The notes under the pieces were generated by a model, which saw nothing but the letters and a program-made list of their open reading frames with translations, did not search any database and was not told the origin of the DNA. Shown one piece after another: positions 39,929 through 51,813 of a DNA stretch of 64,000 bases. The stretch is from Auanema rhodensis. Its lineage: Eukaryota; Nematoda; Chromadorea; Rhabditida; Rhabditidae. The stretch covers positions 16,522,476 through 16,586,475 of the forward strand of contig OZ059894.1 in the NCBI GenBank assembly GCA_964057225.1, written 5' to 3'. A program made the translations under genes and the position numbers. Each line of letters starts with the position of its first letter. The stretch's first letter is position 1.

Positions 39929-40425
39929 ACATCACCTCAGGCTCTAATTATGTTATTGTTCAAAAACTGATATTCCTATCTTAAGTTATTATACTGAAAC
40001 ACTTGAACATACCGATTATGTATCTGTTCATATTCGTCAAAGTGTCAAAATAAGAGGCGAAAAAGCATATTAGGACAAACAAAACAGAAGCTTCAAAGGA
40101 AAACAGGTATGTGCTGCGTGAAAGTTCACGTGAACTTTGAAGGAATATCAGTGCAAGTTCAAGCAAGTTTTGAGTTATCCAAATAAAGTATTGAGGAATT
40201 AAAAAAAATTTTTATTAATTATTAAATTATCATTATATTATAATAAATGAATACAAATATATTTATAAAACAACAAATGTTGAAAGACACAATATAAGAT
40301 GAAAAATACTTTTTCTATAATTATATTCTTTTATAGTTAATACCCTGAGTTCACAAAGAAGGCTTCGAACATAAGAAAAATTGAAACGAATTGCCCGTCG
40401 TATATTTTGATTAAAAAATAAATTT
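39929..40425. other. Spacer, nothing recognised
   Basis: AT-rich DNA between tRNA-Asn and the stop codon of the K2P gene. A short inverted motif GTTCACGTGAAC lies at about 40126-40137; otherwise it is probably the K2P 3' UTR. Confidence 0.3.
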
Positions 40426-43260
40426 TTATCGTAAAGCTGATAGTGTGCTGAATACACTTGCCATACTAATTCTTCGACTTCCGTCTAAACATGAAGATAT
40501 AATAAGAAAATTTTTATAAAAGAATGTTTACTTTCTCCACATTGACTAGGAATTTGAAGATAATTACTATCCTCATCTCCCCACCATTTTTTGGTTCTAA
40601 ATCGAATTGATTTTGACATAGCTGCTAATCCATAATTATGTTCGGCTGATACGCAAATGATATATCTAAAATAAATTTTTTCCAAAAAAATAAGAAACAA
40701 CAACAAAAAAATTTTGAACCTGGTTCCCGGTAATAAGTCAGTTAATGTAAATCTTGTTGATTGTCCAACTTTATATCGGTTCCAATAAGGGAATTGAGGA
40801 GCTGGTTCTTGAGCATATTGTATAACATAACTCTTAAATTATAATTAAAATAGTTTAGAAAGTGATATATAATATGTAATACCTCTGGGCCATTATTCAT
40901 CTTTGGTGGCCTCCACGATATAGTTGCTGTCTCACTACTTACAGCATCTAAGCGTACTGATTGAGGCACTGTGCAAGGTTCTGAAACAGATAAAAGTATA
41001 AACAATATTAAATCCAATAAAGGATATCTTAGTAACCTGTATATTCCTGTGTCCTTGCTGGCTTACTACTTCCATATCGAGTAGTTGTTGAAACACTGAA
41101 TTCATATAGTGTGAATGATTTTAATCCAGTTACAAGATATTTCTCAGCATTAATGAAATCAACAACAACAACATTACATCTTCGTTGAGGTGTTCTTAAT
41201 AGAAAAAGTTTGTTCAAGTTGGGAAAATATCATAATAATCACCTCGTTTTGAATGTTAATGTATACCAATATCGTTTACCTTCTTCTACATATACTGGAG
41301 GTTTCCATCTTAAAATATTTGAACAAAAGTAATTATAACATAACTGTTGATTATGATTCTAACCTTAAAAGAACAGAATCAGCTGTAGCATTTGATGCAA
41401 CAATATTCCGAGGAGATTCTGGAGGTGGTGGTAAACTAGGATCTTCAAATGTTTCATATGTAGTTAAATGTTTAAAAGCTATAAAGAAATATATTTAAAT
41501 TTAAATTAATATTATTCAATAATAATACTTGTGAATCGAATATGATGAAGAGCTGTTACAGTTTCAAATAATTTTCTCATAGCTTCACGTTTCATAGCTT
41601 CGATACGTTTTTGTTGAACAGCTTTAAGCCATGATAATGGGTCCTAGAAAAATATTTAAAGTTTAATAAAACATAAAAAAATAAAAATACATCATCTAAT
41701 CGTCTACCAAAGAAGTGTAGACGATCAATGTAATATGCTCCAACTACATCAACACATGTCGTTGTTAATACAAGTCCAATTAAGATTAAAATCAATATTA
41801 ATAATATGAAAGCATCATTACGAGGTACTAAGTCTAGAAATAAAATAAAATTTAATATTCTTTACAAATATTATATAGATTATATTAGATAAATACCTCC
41901 AAATCCTATAGTTAACACACTCATCATTACAAAGTAAAACCCATCTGATGTTGTCCAATTTTCTACAGAAGCTATAACATAGGATGAAAGAGCTATATAT
42001 GCTAATAATATTCCTATAATTAATATATAAATTTAATAGAATTTTAATATTATTTTGATTTATTAACCTATTACTAAGACAAATGGTACTTCAACAAACT
42101 GAGCATGCTCAAGATGGGTCCACAGAAATTCAGCAACCTAACAACATTTTGATTTCAATTTCAACAAAATAATTTGTGAATGTTATACCTCATCTTCACC
42201 ACCAGCTATAATAACTTGTCCAATACGTACTGAATCTCTTCGTAATCTACCCGCTCTCCATCGTTTAAATTTTCGTTTAATTTGAAATTTACATTTCAAA
42301 ACTTCTGTATACGTTCGATTCATAAATTCAGTACAGAATTTGGCCTAGAAGTTTGAAAATAATGTTTTCAAATATGAAAACTTATTACTAAATCGGCTAA
42401 TGTTATCAAATATAGTGGAATTCCAAAGAAAAGATAGAATAAGCAGAATAGACGACCAGCAGTAGAATCTGGCGCATCAGTTCCATATCCAATTGATGTT
42501 AAGGTTGTTGCAGCGAAAAATAAATTCCATGTTATATTAGATAATGGATATGATGTATCTGGTATATCCTATAAGAAAATAATTTTAAAATAAACTTGTT
42601 TAAACTTTTTTTTTAAAATTTACTGAAACATTCTGATTCCAGGCATATGGATAGCCTTCATAAACTTTATGAATATCTGATACATAAGATGAAAAACGTT
42701 TTTCTATTCTTGACAAATTTCGATTTGATCCATTCATTGAAGCTAGAAATTTAGTGAAATTGATTTTAGTTCTGAAATAAATTAAGATTTTTTCGTATTA
42801 AGAGCTATGAAACTAAGTTATACCTTTCTAATAGATCTGGATATTCTTCTGATTGATCAGAATATTTGATAACTGTGAGTATCCATCCTCCAAAAGCAGC
42901 ATAAATGATTGAAACTAACAGTAAAGTTACATGTGGAAGTGCCAACCGCAGTACCTGAGAAAAGGATAGAAAAAATTAAATTTTAGTTATCCTAAGACTT
43001 TCTTTTTTGATTTTATTTTTCATAAAGTTTCAGTAATAACTATGTTAAATCTTTACGAAACTTTATTTGAAACGAACTATATTTACAAGTTAACTTACAG
43101 CTGTCTTAACTCGATTGTTCGACGACCAAAGAGATGAATGGGATGAATGAAATAAGATAGAAGTAGAACGAGAAAGAAATGGAAGAGCAGGAAAAGGAGA
43201 TGTAGAGTATTTTCGAGAATGGGATGAGGAATAGATGATATTCTGGTCGTCTTCCAACAT
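40426..43260 (-). CDS. Two-pore potassium channel (K2P/TWK) with two C-terminal fibronectin-III domains
   Basis: A K2P leak channel. It begins [21 protein letters not shown]1 is [20 protein letters not shown]. The large extracellular cap region contains several N-glycosylation sites (NFTKF, NRNLS, NQNVS, NITW). Pore loop 1 reads [13 protein letters not shown], pore loop 2 [13 protein letters not shown]; both filters are intact. TM4 ([20 protein letters not shown]) leads to [19 protein letters not shown] and [20 protein letters not shown]. The frame then runs across a short phase-1 intron into two FN3 domains. The first holds [20 protein letters not shown] and [16 protein letters not shown]; the second holds [20 protein letters not shown] and [16 protein letters not shown]. 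It ends [11 protein letters not shown]. About 700 residues, some 15 exons. FN3 domains are not a usual part of K2P channels and would be cytoplasmic here. Confidence 0.85.
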
Positions 43261-45511
43261 CAGGTTGGTTTACTTTTAATCGTTTTCTTATCGATTTCTA
43301 AAACTTGGAGTACTAAGAAGGATTCTTCTCAAAATAGATGAGTCTAAAGAGGAATAGAAAACTGAGTATATCCTAAGCGAGCAATGCTTGGGAAGAACTA
43401 AGAAAAAAAAAGAGAAAGAAGAAGAAAAAGGAGAATCGAAAGCAATAAAGAAAGATATTCATTTGAATGACTGTCATGTAGTCAGCTTAACACCCCCCAA
43501 ATAAAACAAAAAAACTTTATTCTATAGACTATTATTTTATACATAAAATAGTATAATTTATTATGATTATACACATGGGAGATTGGTACAGTTGATAAAA
43601 ACAGAAAGAAAAATGAGCAGATTACGACAGAATATCGTATAAGATTGCTGCTTGACCATTTTTCCATAAACATTGAGAGAGAAAAGATACATCTTTTTCA
43701 ATTTTTTCATATCAGCGTCTTCGAAACATAGCTCTCATTCAAACTCAAATATGCTAATACATGAGAATAATGAGAGTGGCGACTATTTTTATTTTCAAAA
43801 GTACGATAGCAAAAAGCGGTTGCATTTGACTATATTCAGTTGACTATAAGGTGGAGCATGAAACAAAGTTTTTACTAAAGAATATATAGTATACATACCA
43901 ATTGTTTCGTTAAACCAAACTGTCCTGGAGTTAACTCTGAGAAGCGACACAAGCCGCTCTGCATCATGCCACACATCTCCAACGACAGTGCCGGGCTTAA
44001 ACGACCCGTTTCTAGAAGAATTCAAGTAATATCGGAATTGAGAGAGTTTTCAAATAAATTTCATTTGAAAACAAAAATCAATTGAATATAAAAAACATAA
44101 AATGAAAGGGAAATTATGCTAAATATAAATTATATTTTGTATAATTTTAAACAAAAAAAAAAAGAACTTTTCTTTTTATCATTATCTCGATTCAAAACTT
44201 AAAAATACAAAATATATGAAAATTATTAATTTAGAATCGAACATATTGGAAAGAATATGAAATACTTAATATAGAAAGATTAAAATAAAGAGTAATGAAG
44301 AGAAGTCAAACCAGGTCGTCGTTGCATGTGGTGAAGAAACATCCAGAAGTAGAAGTAGAAGTTCTCCTGGGAAATCTGGGATACAAATTAAACGATTGCT
44401 CAAGACGAGAGAAAGCAGAACAAGTTCATTGTCTATGTATTGGCATCGGACACAGATGAAGGAAGCTTTCACCAGAAAAACCTTGAACCAATCGTCTAAT
44501 TTGGTAAAAATGCTGAGATATTGCTATAGCACACCTGAAACTTTGAGCGACACATCTTGCAGTTGCAGAGGAAATATAAGCAAAATATAGATAATAACAA
44601 GGAATATTAAAGATAAATATTATTTTATTTTTTTAATTATTTGGATAACAAAGTATGAAAAACAGTATGAATGTGTAGAAATAAGACTAGATTATTGGAC
44701 ACATCGTGAAATATGCAAGCGAGATAATCAAAGCAAATCTACATCAGCAGCTACATGTACATATGTGGTGTGAGTAGTAGCTGGATGAAATTTTTTGAGA
44801 TAAACATAAATTTTTTTTCAAGTAATCTATAGATCAAATATAATAAAAATATAAAATTAAAGAGTAAATATGCTAAATTTATGAATTTATTATATTATAT
44901 TAACAATAATTTGTAATAAAAACAATGAAAAAGCTCGTACGTGCAAGAAGGTAAAGAATACACATTTTTGGGTTCGGAAACAGAGAGACTATGGAAGAGA
45001 AAGCAGGACGGATGCCAATAATCCAATAAGAGCAAGAAGAATTTCCCGTGAACACACACCATAGCAGAGTGAAAGCCATCATTGAAAAATAGAACAGAAA
45101 ACTACAAAGTAGCCAACGATTAGGTACGAGAAGTGACCACAATGTCCAAATATGGCACTGATTTCATTGAGAATTGTTTGGGGAAAATGAGATGTAGAAT
45201 TATTCAGAATTCAAATAAATTTAAATTTTTTGTATTTTTATTATGCAAATTATATTAATTATATAAAAGTTATTTATGAAATATTTTATTAAAAATAAGA
45301 ATGTATTTAAAAATAAGTTAAACTATACATCTAGTAAACGAGATTGAAAAACCTCCAAAACAAAAAAAAAAGAAATTTAGACACCTGCAAATATCACACA
45401 ATGGCAACAGTTTTATGAAGTGTAAATGTATTATATATAATATTATAAACAGAAATTTAGAAAAAATATTTGTTATATCTTTGTATTTTCAATAAAAATT
45501 ACTCGTAAAGG
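43261..45511. other. Spacer upstream of K2P with three GC-richer islands
   Basis: About 2.25 kb without a supported gene. Three islands stand out from AT-rich DNA: 43900-44025, 44290-44550 and 44930-45150. The first has an open minus frame (SFKPGTVVGDVWHDAERLVS) and could be a 5' exon; the others have no good frame. They may be 5' UTR exons, enhancers or small RNAs. Confidence 0.3.
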
Positions 45512-47945
45512 TTATGCATCTCCATTTCCACGAGAATGTGCAAGTAGCTTAAAGGTCTATAAATGGTATTTTTAGACAAATATCTGAAGACGTGACTGGT
45601 ATAAGCTATAACATACTTGAGTAGCTGGAGCATCAATTATGATGTATTCCAATTCTGTTGAATTACTAGCATCTGTGGATTTAGCATTTCGTTCTAAAGC
45701 AATAGATGTTGACCGAGGTTCAAAATAATCTAAGTCTTTTCGAGAAGACAGTGGTCCAGCACTCTAAAACAAAAATGAAATATGAATAATATTTAATTTG
45801 AATGAAACCTTAGGATGCTCCAATGTCTTTTTACGGGCATAAGGCATTTTAACAACAGGCCTATTCAATATACTTGTATTTCCATATGTTCTATCATCAT
45901 CCACTTCAATACGTAAATTTGGAGGTTTCTATAATTTCATTTAATAATAATAATTGTTATTATTTATTATAAATAAAAACCTTTGATCTATCAATAGGTG
46001 GTCCTTCACTACCGTCGTTATGAGATGGAAATGTTAAACATGATGCTGATAATGATTGTTTTGAATAAGTTCCTTAAAATAAAACTTATATTTTATATTT
46101 TAAACATTAAATATTCAAAAAAAATTAAAATATATACCTTTATTCACTGGAGATGCTAAATTTAAATTACTACGAGGTAGAGAAAGATTACACGAATTTC
46201 TAAAATAAAAACATTCATTTATTATAATTTCAAGTTTGAACATACGCTTTGATTGTCTCGCCACTACCGTGACCATTAGTTAATCCTCGTGAAAACATTG
46301 TACTTCCTGCTTCTGAGAGCTGAAAAATTTTAAAAATTTAAAATTTTTGATTGTTCATGTATACCGAAGCTTTTGGACCTTGAGTTGAGGATGTTATAGA
46401 AGGTTGCTTTTTCAGCCGAGATCTGAATAATCTACAATCATATTGCTTTGTTTGAGTTATATATGCGTGCAAAAATAAGAATAAAAATATGTTACCGAGG
46501 GGGAACAGTTGGTATTCCTGTTGTAGTAGATTGGGTGCTATGTACACTACTAGCATCATCTTCGGTCGTTGCGCTTTGGTGGGATGATGAGAGTGAGCAA
46601 CCGGAAGCAGAGGAACAAGTTCTATCTGAAAGTATCACCCTTTTTTGATAAAAAACATAAATAATTTGGATAAAATCGACTTCTTAATGATTTTAGTTAG
46701 ATATTCAAAAGTTTATGCAAAATATATATGCGTCCATGTGATAAAATAAATATTTGATTAACATATTTCTCAAATAAACAGCGGATATATAATATTTCAA
46801 TTTAAACTTTTAAGCAAAAGGTCTGGGCCGAACCGGGAGTCGAACCCGGGACCTCTCGCACCCGAAGCGAGAATCATACCCCTAGACCATCCGGCCACTG
46901 CCAGACCAGCCAGAGCAATACGACATCACTCTACTATGTAGTAGAGGCGGCGGTTAGTTAAAAGTAATGCCAAACAAGGTTGATAACAAGAAAATTAATG
47001 AAAATTTTCAAAAAATTTTTTGAAAAACTTACTATGACGACTACTGCAATTAGTTTTCCTTTGTATAGTTCGCAACTCAATAGCCGATCGTGGCCCCATA
47101 CGACCTTTAGCATTTTTCATATGTAAATATGTCATAGCTTTTACATGCTAAACAAAGAAAAATTGAAGATTAAGGCTTAAATTATGAAATCTGACTTGAT
47201 TTTTTCCTGTCCTGCTTTCCGATGTAACATCACTAAGAGGTGGATCAAGAAGGCTATCCATTGATCGTCCAGATGAGACAGACATATCGTTGAAAAGTAG
47301 AGGAACTTCTGTGAATTTTGAATAAGAAATATTTGAAAATATAAACAAAATACCATTTTCATTGAAAGAATAAGGGTTTGGAGCAGATTGATCAGGCTGT
47401 CTTTCAAGATGACACAAACGACATAAGTTTTGAACCCATTCACGCATTTCCTATATTTATAAATATTAATTGAAATCATAATATAAGGAAAAAACGTACA
47501 ATTTCTTCTTTTGCAGCAAAATATACTTCAGATTTCTTATGTGAATATGGTTTACTTAAATGAATTGAAAAAATCCATTTTAAAACTTCAAATGAATTAA
47601 CACACGATGAATTTGATAGTTCAAGATATGAGTCAACCTGAAATGCTTTTGTTTAGTTGACAGACGGGTGCACAACTTGTAGATTACCTGATCACATCGA
47701 TCTAAATCGTGAGTTTTGATAAGATGTCTCTTAGATTCTTCCTTATATTCATCCAAGAAATAACGTTTTGTATCGGCAAAGCCTTCACCACGTAATACGA
47801 AAAAGCGTTTAACCCATCTTGACTAAAATAGAAAAGCATGAATGAGAAGCTCAATAAATTAGTGATGGACCTGAAAGGGAGGTATGAGCCAAGTGTTGTC
47901 CCTTAATCGGGTTAACCAGCCTTCATACCACACGTAGGTTCCCAT
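45512..47945 (-). CDS. GAB/SOC-1-type PH-domain docking adaptor
   Basis: A GRB2-associated-binder family scaffold, which links receptor tyrosine kinases to SHP2 and GRB2. The start MGTYVWYEGWLTRL opens a PH domain (RWVKRFFVLRGEG, DLDRCDQVDSYLELS, FEVLKWIFSIHLSKPYSHK, EIEMREWVQNLCRLC). A long disordered part follows (SGRSMDSLLDPPLSDVTSES, SQSTTTGIPTVPPR-like). Near the C-terminus GPPIDRSKKP fits the GRB2 C-SH3 site PxxxRxxKP, which is PPPVDRNLKP in GAB1. Two tyrosine sites, DLDYFEP and ELEYIIIDAPATQ, stand where GAB1 has its two SHP2 sites (VEYLDLD and VDYVVVDQQKT). The last exon ends TFKLLAHSRGNGDA. About 500 residues. One intron (about 46634-47032) contains a tRNA-Pro gene. The nematode homologue is SOC-1; orthology is likely but not proven. 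Confidence 0.75.
46825..46896 (-). tRNA. tRNA-Pro (CGG)
   Basis: A 72-nt cloverleaf on the minus strand inside an intron of the GAB-like gene, in the same orientation. Acceptor stem GGCCGGA / TTCGGCC with C discriminator, as usual for eukaryotic tRNA-Pro; D arm GGTCTAGGGGTATGATT; anticodon stem and loop CTCGC-TTCGGGT-GCGAG with anticodon CGG; T arm GGGTTCGACTCCC. Both internal promoter boxes are intact. Confidence 0.95.
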
Positions 47946-48455
47946 ATTGAAAGCACTGAATAAACCACAAAAATCATTTACAAACGTACTTATTCAATAC
48001 AAACCTCATGATTCATTTGTGAAAAATGAGACGATATTCGCCTGAAGATGATTTGTAAGTAATGAATGAGTGAATTAGTAAATTAATTGATAACAATGAA
48101 TGCTCAAGACAGAAATATCAATTACGCAACGAAGTGATCGGTCTAGTAGAAGAAAATCAATAAGAAAACCCAAGTATGGAATAGACTTAGCAAAGATCGC
48201 GCGCGCCATCGCATGCGGCATGAATCGTATTAGTCAGAGAACGAAATATGCACTAGCCAAGGCTATTTTCGGAAGAAAGAAGACAACTACAAAGAAAGAA
48301 AAGAGATATGAATTATCATCATGTATAATAACTATTATAGAAATTTATAAAACAAGGCAGTGGACACAGAGAAGGGAGGTGAAGTAGGCTGCAAGGCGTT
48401 GAACGCACCAGCAGCTTCGTCATGGAGATATTTTGATCTAAGCATATAGATAGAG

Positions 48456-48456
<1 letters not shown>

Positions 48457-48509
<53 letters not shown>
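48457..48509. repeat. (TA)n microsatellite
   Basis: About 26 uninterrupted TA units. It is expected to be length-polymorphic and can form a cruciform. Confidence 0.95.
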
Positions 48510-48512
<3 letters not shown>

Positions 48513-48644
48513 AATGTAATTCAGATTCTGTCTTATTTTCAAATAAAAAAAGTATAATTTGCATAATTTGTAATGAAAAGTATATCCAATTATAATTTAT
48601 ATCAGTTTACATATATATGAGTTATAGTAAAATTATGACAATAA

Positions 48645-48855
48645 AGAAGTACGAGGCCGAACATTTTCAGCAAGGTTTAAACGATAGGTGAAGACAGAAA
48701 GATTAATTATGACTATAATTAATTCGATCTCTGTCGGTATAGCATCACGCTCATGCGCTCAGAGTTCTGCGGTCATGATTCCGGTTCCCTCTTGGGTTTT
48801 TCCTTGATTTTTGTGTAAAACTGACGCTATACCGCGCTGTCTTCTGATTTACGAT
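48645..48855. ncRNA. Candidate structured RNA, strand uncertain
   Basis: A GC-richer block in AT-rich DNA. CGGTATAGC at about 48737-48745 is the exact reverse complement of GCTATACCG at about 48827-48835, so an 80-nt segment is bracketed by a 9-bp stem. On the plus strand GATTTTTGTG just before the 3' arm resembles an Sm-protein site, which would suit an snRNA or spliced-leader RNA. I could not match U1, U2, U4, U5, U6 or a known SL sequence. Confidence 0.25.
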
Positions 48856-50278
48856 TGAAACGGGATAGACAGGCAGAGAACAATGAAAGAAAAACAATTT
48901 TTTTGGGGTGATGGAATCTTAGTTTTCATATCAAAGATGATATGTTTAAAAAAAGCGATATAGAGATTAATATATTTAAACCAAAAAAAAAGAAAGAAAA
49001 TAAAATAGTGAGAACAACCGCGTGTCAGCGACCACATGCTGAAAATGAAAAAAAACTTTATTGAATAGTAATTTGCATGAAATTGCTTGTAACACTGCAA
49101 GAGTAATAACTTGATGTTGCTAATGAGTTGGGAGAATGGTTATAAAACTTGAAGAACAAAGTAAGTTGTTTATCGATTAAACGATTGAATCGTATAATAA
49201 ATATCCGCTTAATCCTTTTTATACAATACAAAGGAAGATCTTAATCTGATGAGGAAGGCAGTAGCACGTGTGAGATAGGAGCTCTTAATGGCCAGATGGC
49301 CGAGGACAAGTGTGAGCCATCTAGATGTTCAATCCCTTACTGTCAGAAGGACATGGACAGAACATTCTTCTGTTTTCTCTCACTTTTTTCTACTTCAATC
49401 GTTCTTGTTCATTCGTTTGACTTGCAAAATAGAGAACCAATGACTAAAACTGAAAACATTGTCCAAGAGCTGCACCAAAGCTTGAAGGAACATGCATGCG
49501 TTTTGAGAAAAAAAAGGTTATGTGTAAGAAAAAGAATGAATTATTGTTTAAACGACGGAAAAGATTAAAGAAAATAAAAAAAATATTGTTCGAATATATC
49601 ATTTACGAGCGACGATTGACGAATGTTATCTCATTGATGACAAAGTTTTTTGATCGTAAAAAACATTTTAAAAATATTTGTATAAAAATAATAATTAAAA
49701 ACTATAATTAACTATATGTATATAGTTATCTATTTTTCAATTTTTATTAACAGACTTGATTTATTCACCATGTTTGTATATAATAAATGGTACTATCTAT
49801 TTCCTTCTTCTTTGTTGTAAAAAAAAAGAAAAAAATCGAATGTTGAAAGAAAAGAAACAACTTTTCCTTTTCAGACCAAATTTCTTATTTAACTGTAAAA
49901 ACAATATATAAAACATTTAGTTAATAAATATAATTTCTAAAATTAGTTTCTCAGTTAATTACTGAAGGAAAAACTTCTTTTCTACTTAAATAATTACTGG
50001 TTATTACAATGTGTACATGAAAATAAATCTTTAAAAAATATTTTTAAACTTAAAAAATTATGATTTTTAAATAAAAATAATTTTATATGATATAATCAAA
50101 TAATAATTCTGGATAAAATCTTAATAATTGCTCATTATAATTGGAATTAAACTGAGAATATACAACTTAAAACTTTAATTTTCTAATATAAATTGAATAA
50201 TACTCTTTATTTAAGCTCAGCATGGTATTAATTTTTGGATTAATTAGACAACCATTGACGTAATCATTGTGATATACA

Positions 50279-50345
50279 AGTGAATTCACGTAATTTCACG
50301 TGAATTCATGTAATTATTGTGAAATTCACGTAAATTCACGTGAAA
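50279..50345. repeat. Cluster of TTCACGTGAA-type palindromes
   Basis: In 67 bases the motif TTCACG recurs on both strands, including two full TTCACGTGAA palindromes (at about 50296-50305 and 50334-50343) and variants with GTAA spacing. Each palindrome has a CACGTG E-box core. It may be an array of bHLH sites or a diverged tandem repeat. Confidence 0.5.
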
Positions 50346-50599
50346 CTTAGAAGAATTACTTCTTGATTCTCATATGAAGATAGGCACTTAACGATGATTG
50401 AATATTCTAAGTTATAATTTTCATATTTCATCATTTTCCTTCTTGTTTTCCGTTGTGCAACGAAAAAAAAATTCAGAAAATTCTCGAAACTCGTGGTTGA
50501 TGTTTCATTAGTTCGTTGAGCCAATGCATTATTCACAACTAAGCACAATTTGCTCTGAAAAAAACTTCATTTATCCAAGTTGACGGCTACATTTTCTAG

Positions 50600-51600
50600 A
50601 AATTCTCTCAAAAATTGAGCAATTCATTTCTGTATTTCATTTTCTCTGCATTCTCATACTGTATTTGCTTTGTGTGTTCGTCTTCTGCTAACCAGCTTCT
50701 TCTCAATTTCAGTTCTTCGTCTGCCAAATAGCTCCACCTATTGAGCAGCTCTATCAGCTATTAAGATATATATATACATATCTATCTGAAGTACTTTGAA
50801 CAGACTTTCTCTGCTTTATATCCATTTTCACAATATTCATGTTACGTCTCCATTAGATATTTCATTTCGTTACAAATTACGAAAACTTATTCAAACCTTC
50901 GATCATATTCTTCTTGGTTAGTCGAATATTTACCTTTTGCATTGTCTTCAAATCTTCGATGTTCTTCTTGCCATACCTCGGCGGCTTTGCTTCTTACCTC
51001 TAGTCGTTGTCTGTGTCTTGCTCTTCTTCTTCTGTAGAAGCCAAATCAGTCAGTGTTAGATGGTGCTTTCATAATTTATTATATAATTAATAAATTAGAT
51101 TTGAAAAACTTTAATTCTATCTTTCAATAATAATATATATAGAAGATATAAATTATTTGAAGCATTCTTTCATCAATCTTCTTCTTCCTCCTCTTTGTTC
51201 GTTATAATCGAAAACTTATACTAACCATATATTTTAGTTTTAAATATATATTCAATCAGATAAACGTATATGTTTTTATGCAAAAAAGTTTTTATTTTCT
51301 CAAAACTATATCTAGTATTGTTAGTTAGTTATATTGTTTTATATAGAAAGTATCGTAAGAAAAGTAGGAAATCTTTCTAAAAACTAATATTTTTCTAACC
51401 TGTTTGCTTCATCATTTACCTCATGATTATGTTGACTCAATGATTCATTATTCAATGTACTGACTTAGAAACTTACATTCTACGAAACAATCATCTCTTA
51501 ATCCTGATTTTTGTTTTTTTAGGCGAAAAAAAGATTTTTTAAGAAGAAAGACAGAAGACGAAATACTGATAAAAGCTTCCATTTCATAAGAATATCGTTG
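50600..51600 (-). CDS. Probable coiled-coil protein, exon structure incomplete
   Basis: Three minus-strand segments look coding because of charged, helix-forming frames with splice borders in AT-rich DNA. About 51420: SLSQHNHEVNDEANR, ending in a phase-2 donor. About 50930-51034: after TTCTACAG, RRARHRQRLEVRSKAAEVWQ then EEHRRFEDNAK, ending in GTAAAT. About 50610-50755: after TTAATAG, LIELLNRWSYLADEELKLRR, SWLAEDEHTKQIQYENAEKM, then KYRNELLNF and a stop. The first junction closes in frame (AG/A). I could not join the second and third segments nor find the start; an ATG frame at about 51585 (MEAFISISSSVFLL) may or may not belong. The composition suggests a coiled coil; the family is unknown. 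Confidence 0.4.
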
Positions 51601-51813
51601 ATGTTTTAACTTTTCACTTCATTATTCTAGAGCAAATTTTTTTTCCATTTGTTTGTCTTGCTCGTAAAAACAATGAAAAGTGATGTGAAGCGTTCTTGAG
51701 TACACTAAGCCTTATTCTCCTATCAACTACTGCATTTTCATATTATTTCTAATATTATACTATTCCTTATCATTACTATTATTTATTTATTATTATTATT
51801 ATTAATTTAAGAT

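Larger units (their letters stand above)
47946..50600. other. Long spacer with small GC-richer islands
   Basis: No supported gene in about 2.6 kb. A CpG-rich patch at 48195-48230 (GATCGCGCGCGCCATCGC) lies about 250 bp upstream of the GAB-like gene and may belong to its promoter. A further GC-richer patch is at 49270-49480. Open frames exist in both but have no recognisable sequence. The region also holds the TA tract, the candidate structured RNA and the TTCACGTGAA cluster listed separately. Confidence 0.35.

Noticed and set aside
48100-48387. Arg/Lys-rich open frame of 95 residues
   Set aside because: Low-complexity basic composition in a spacer upstream of the GAB-like gene; nothing supports translation.
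49296-49568. Open frame of 90 residues starting MAEDKCEPSRCS with a hydrophobic middle
   Set aside because: No recognisable family, no clear splice or start context, and the second half becomes AT-driven lysine/arginine sequence; kept only as a GC-richer patch.
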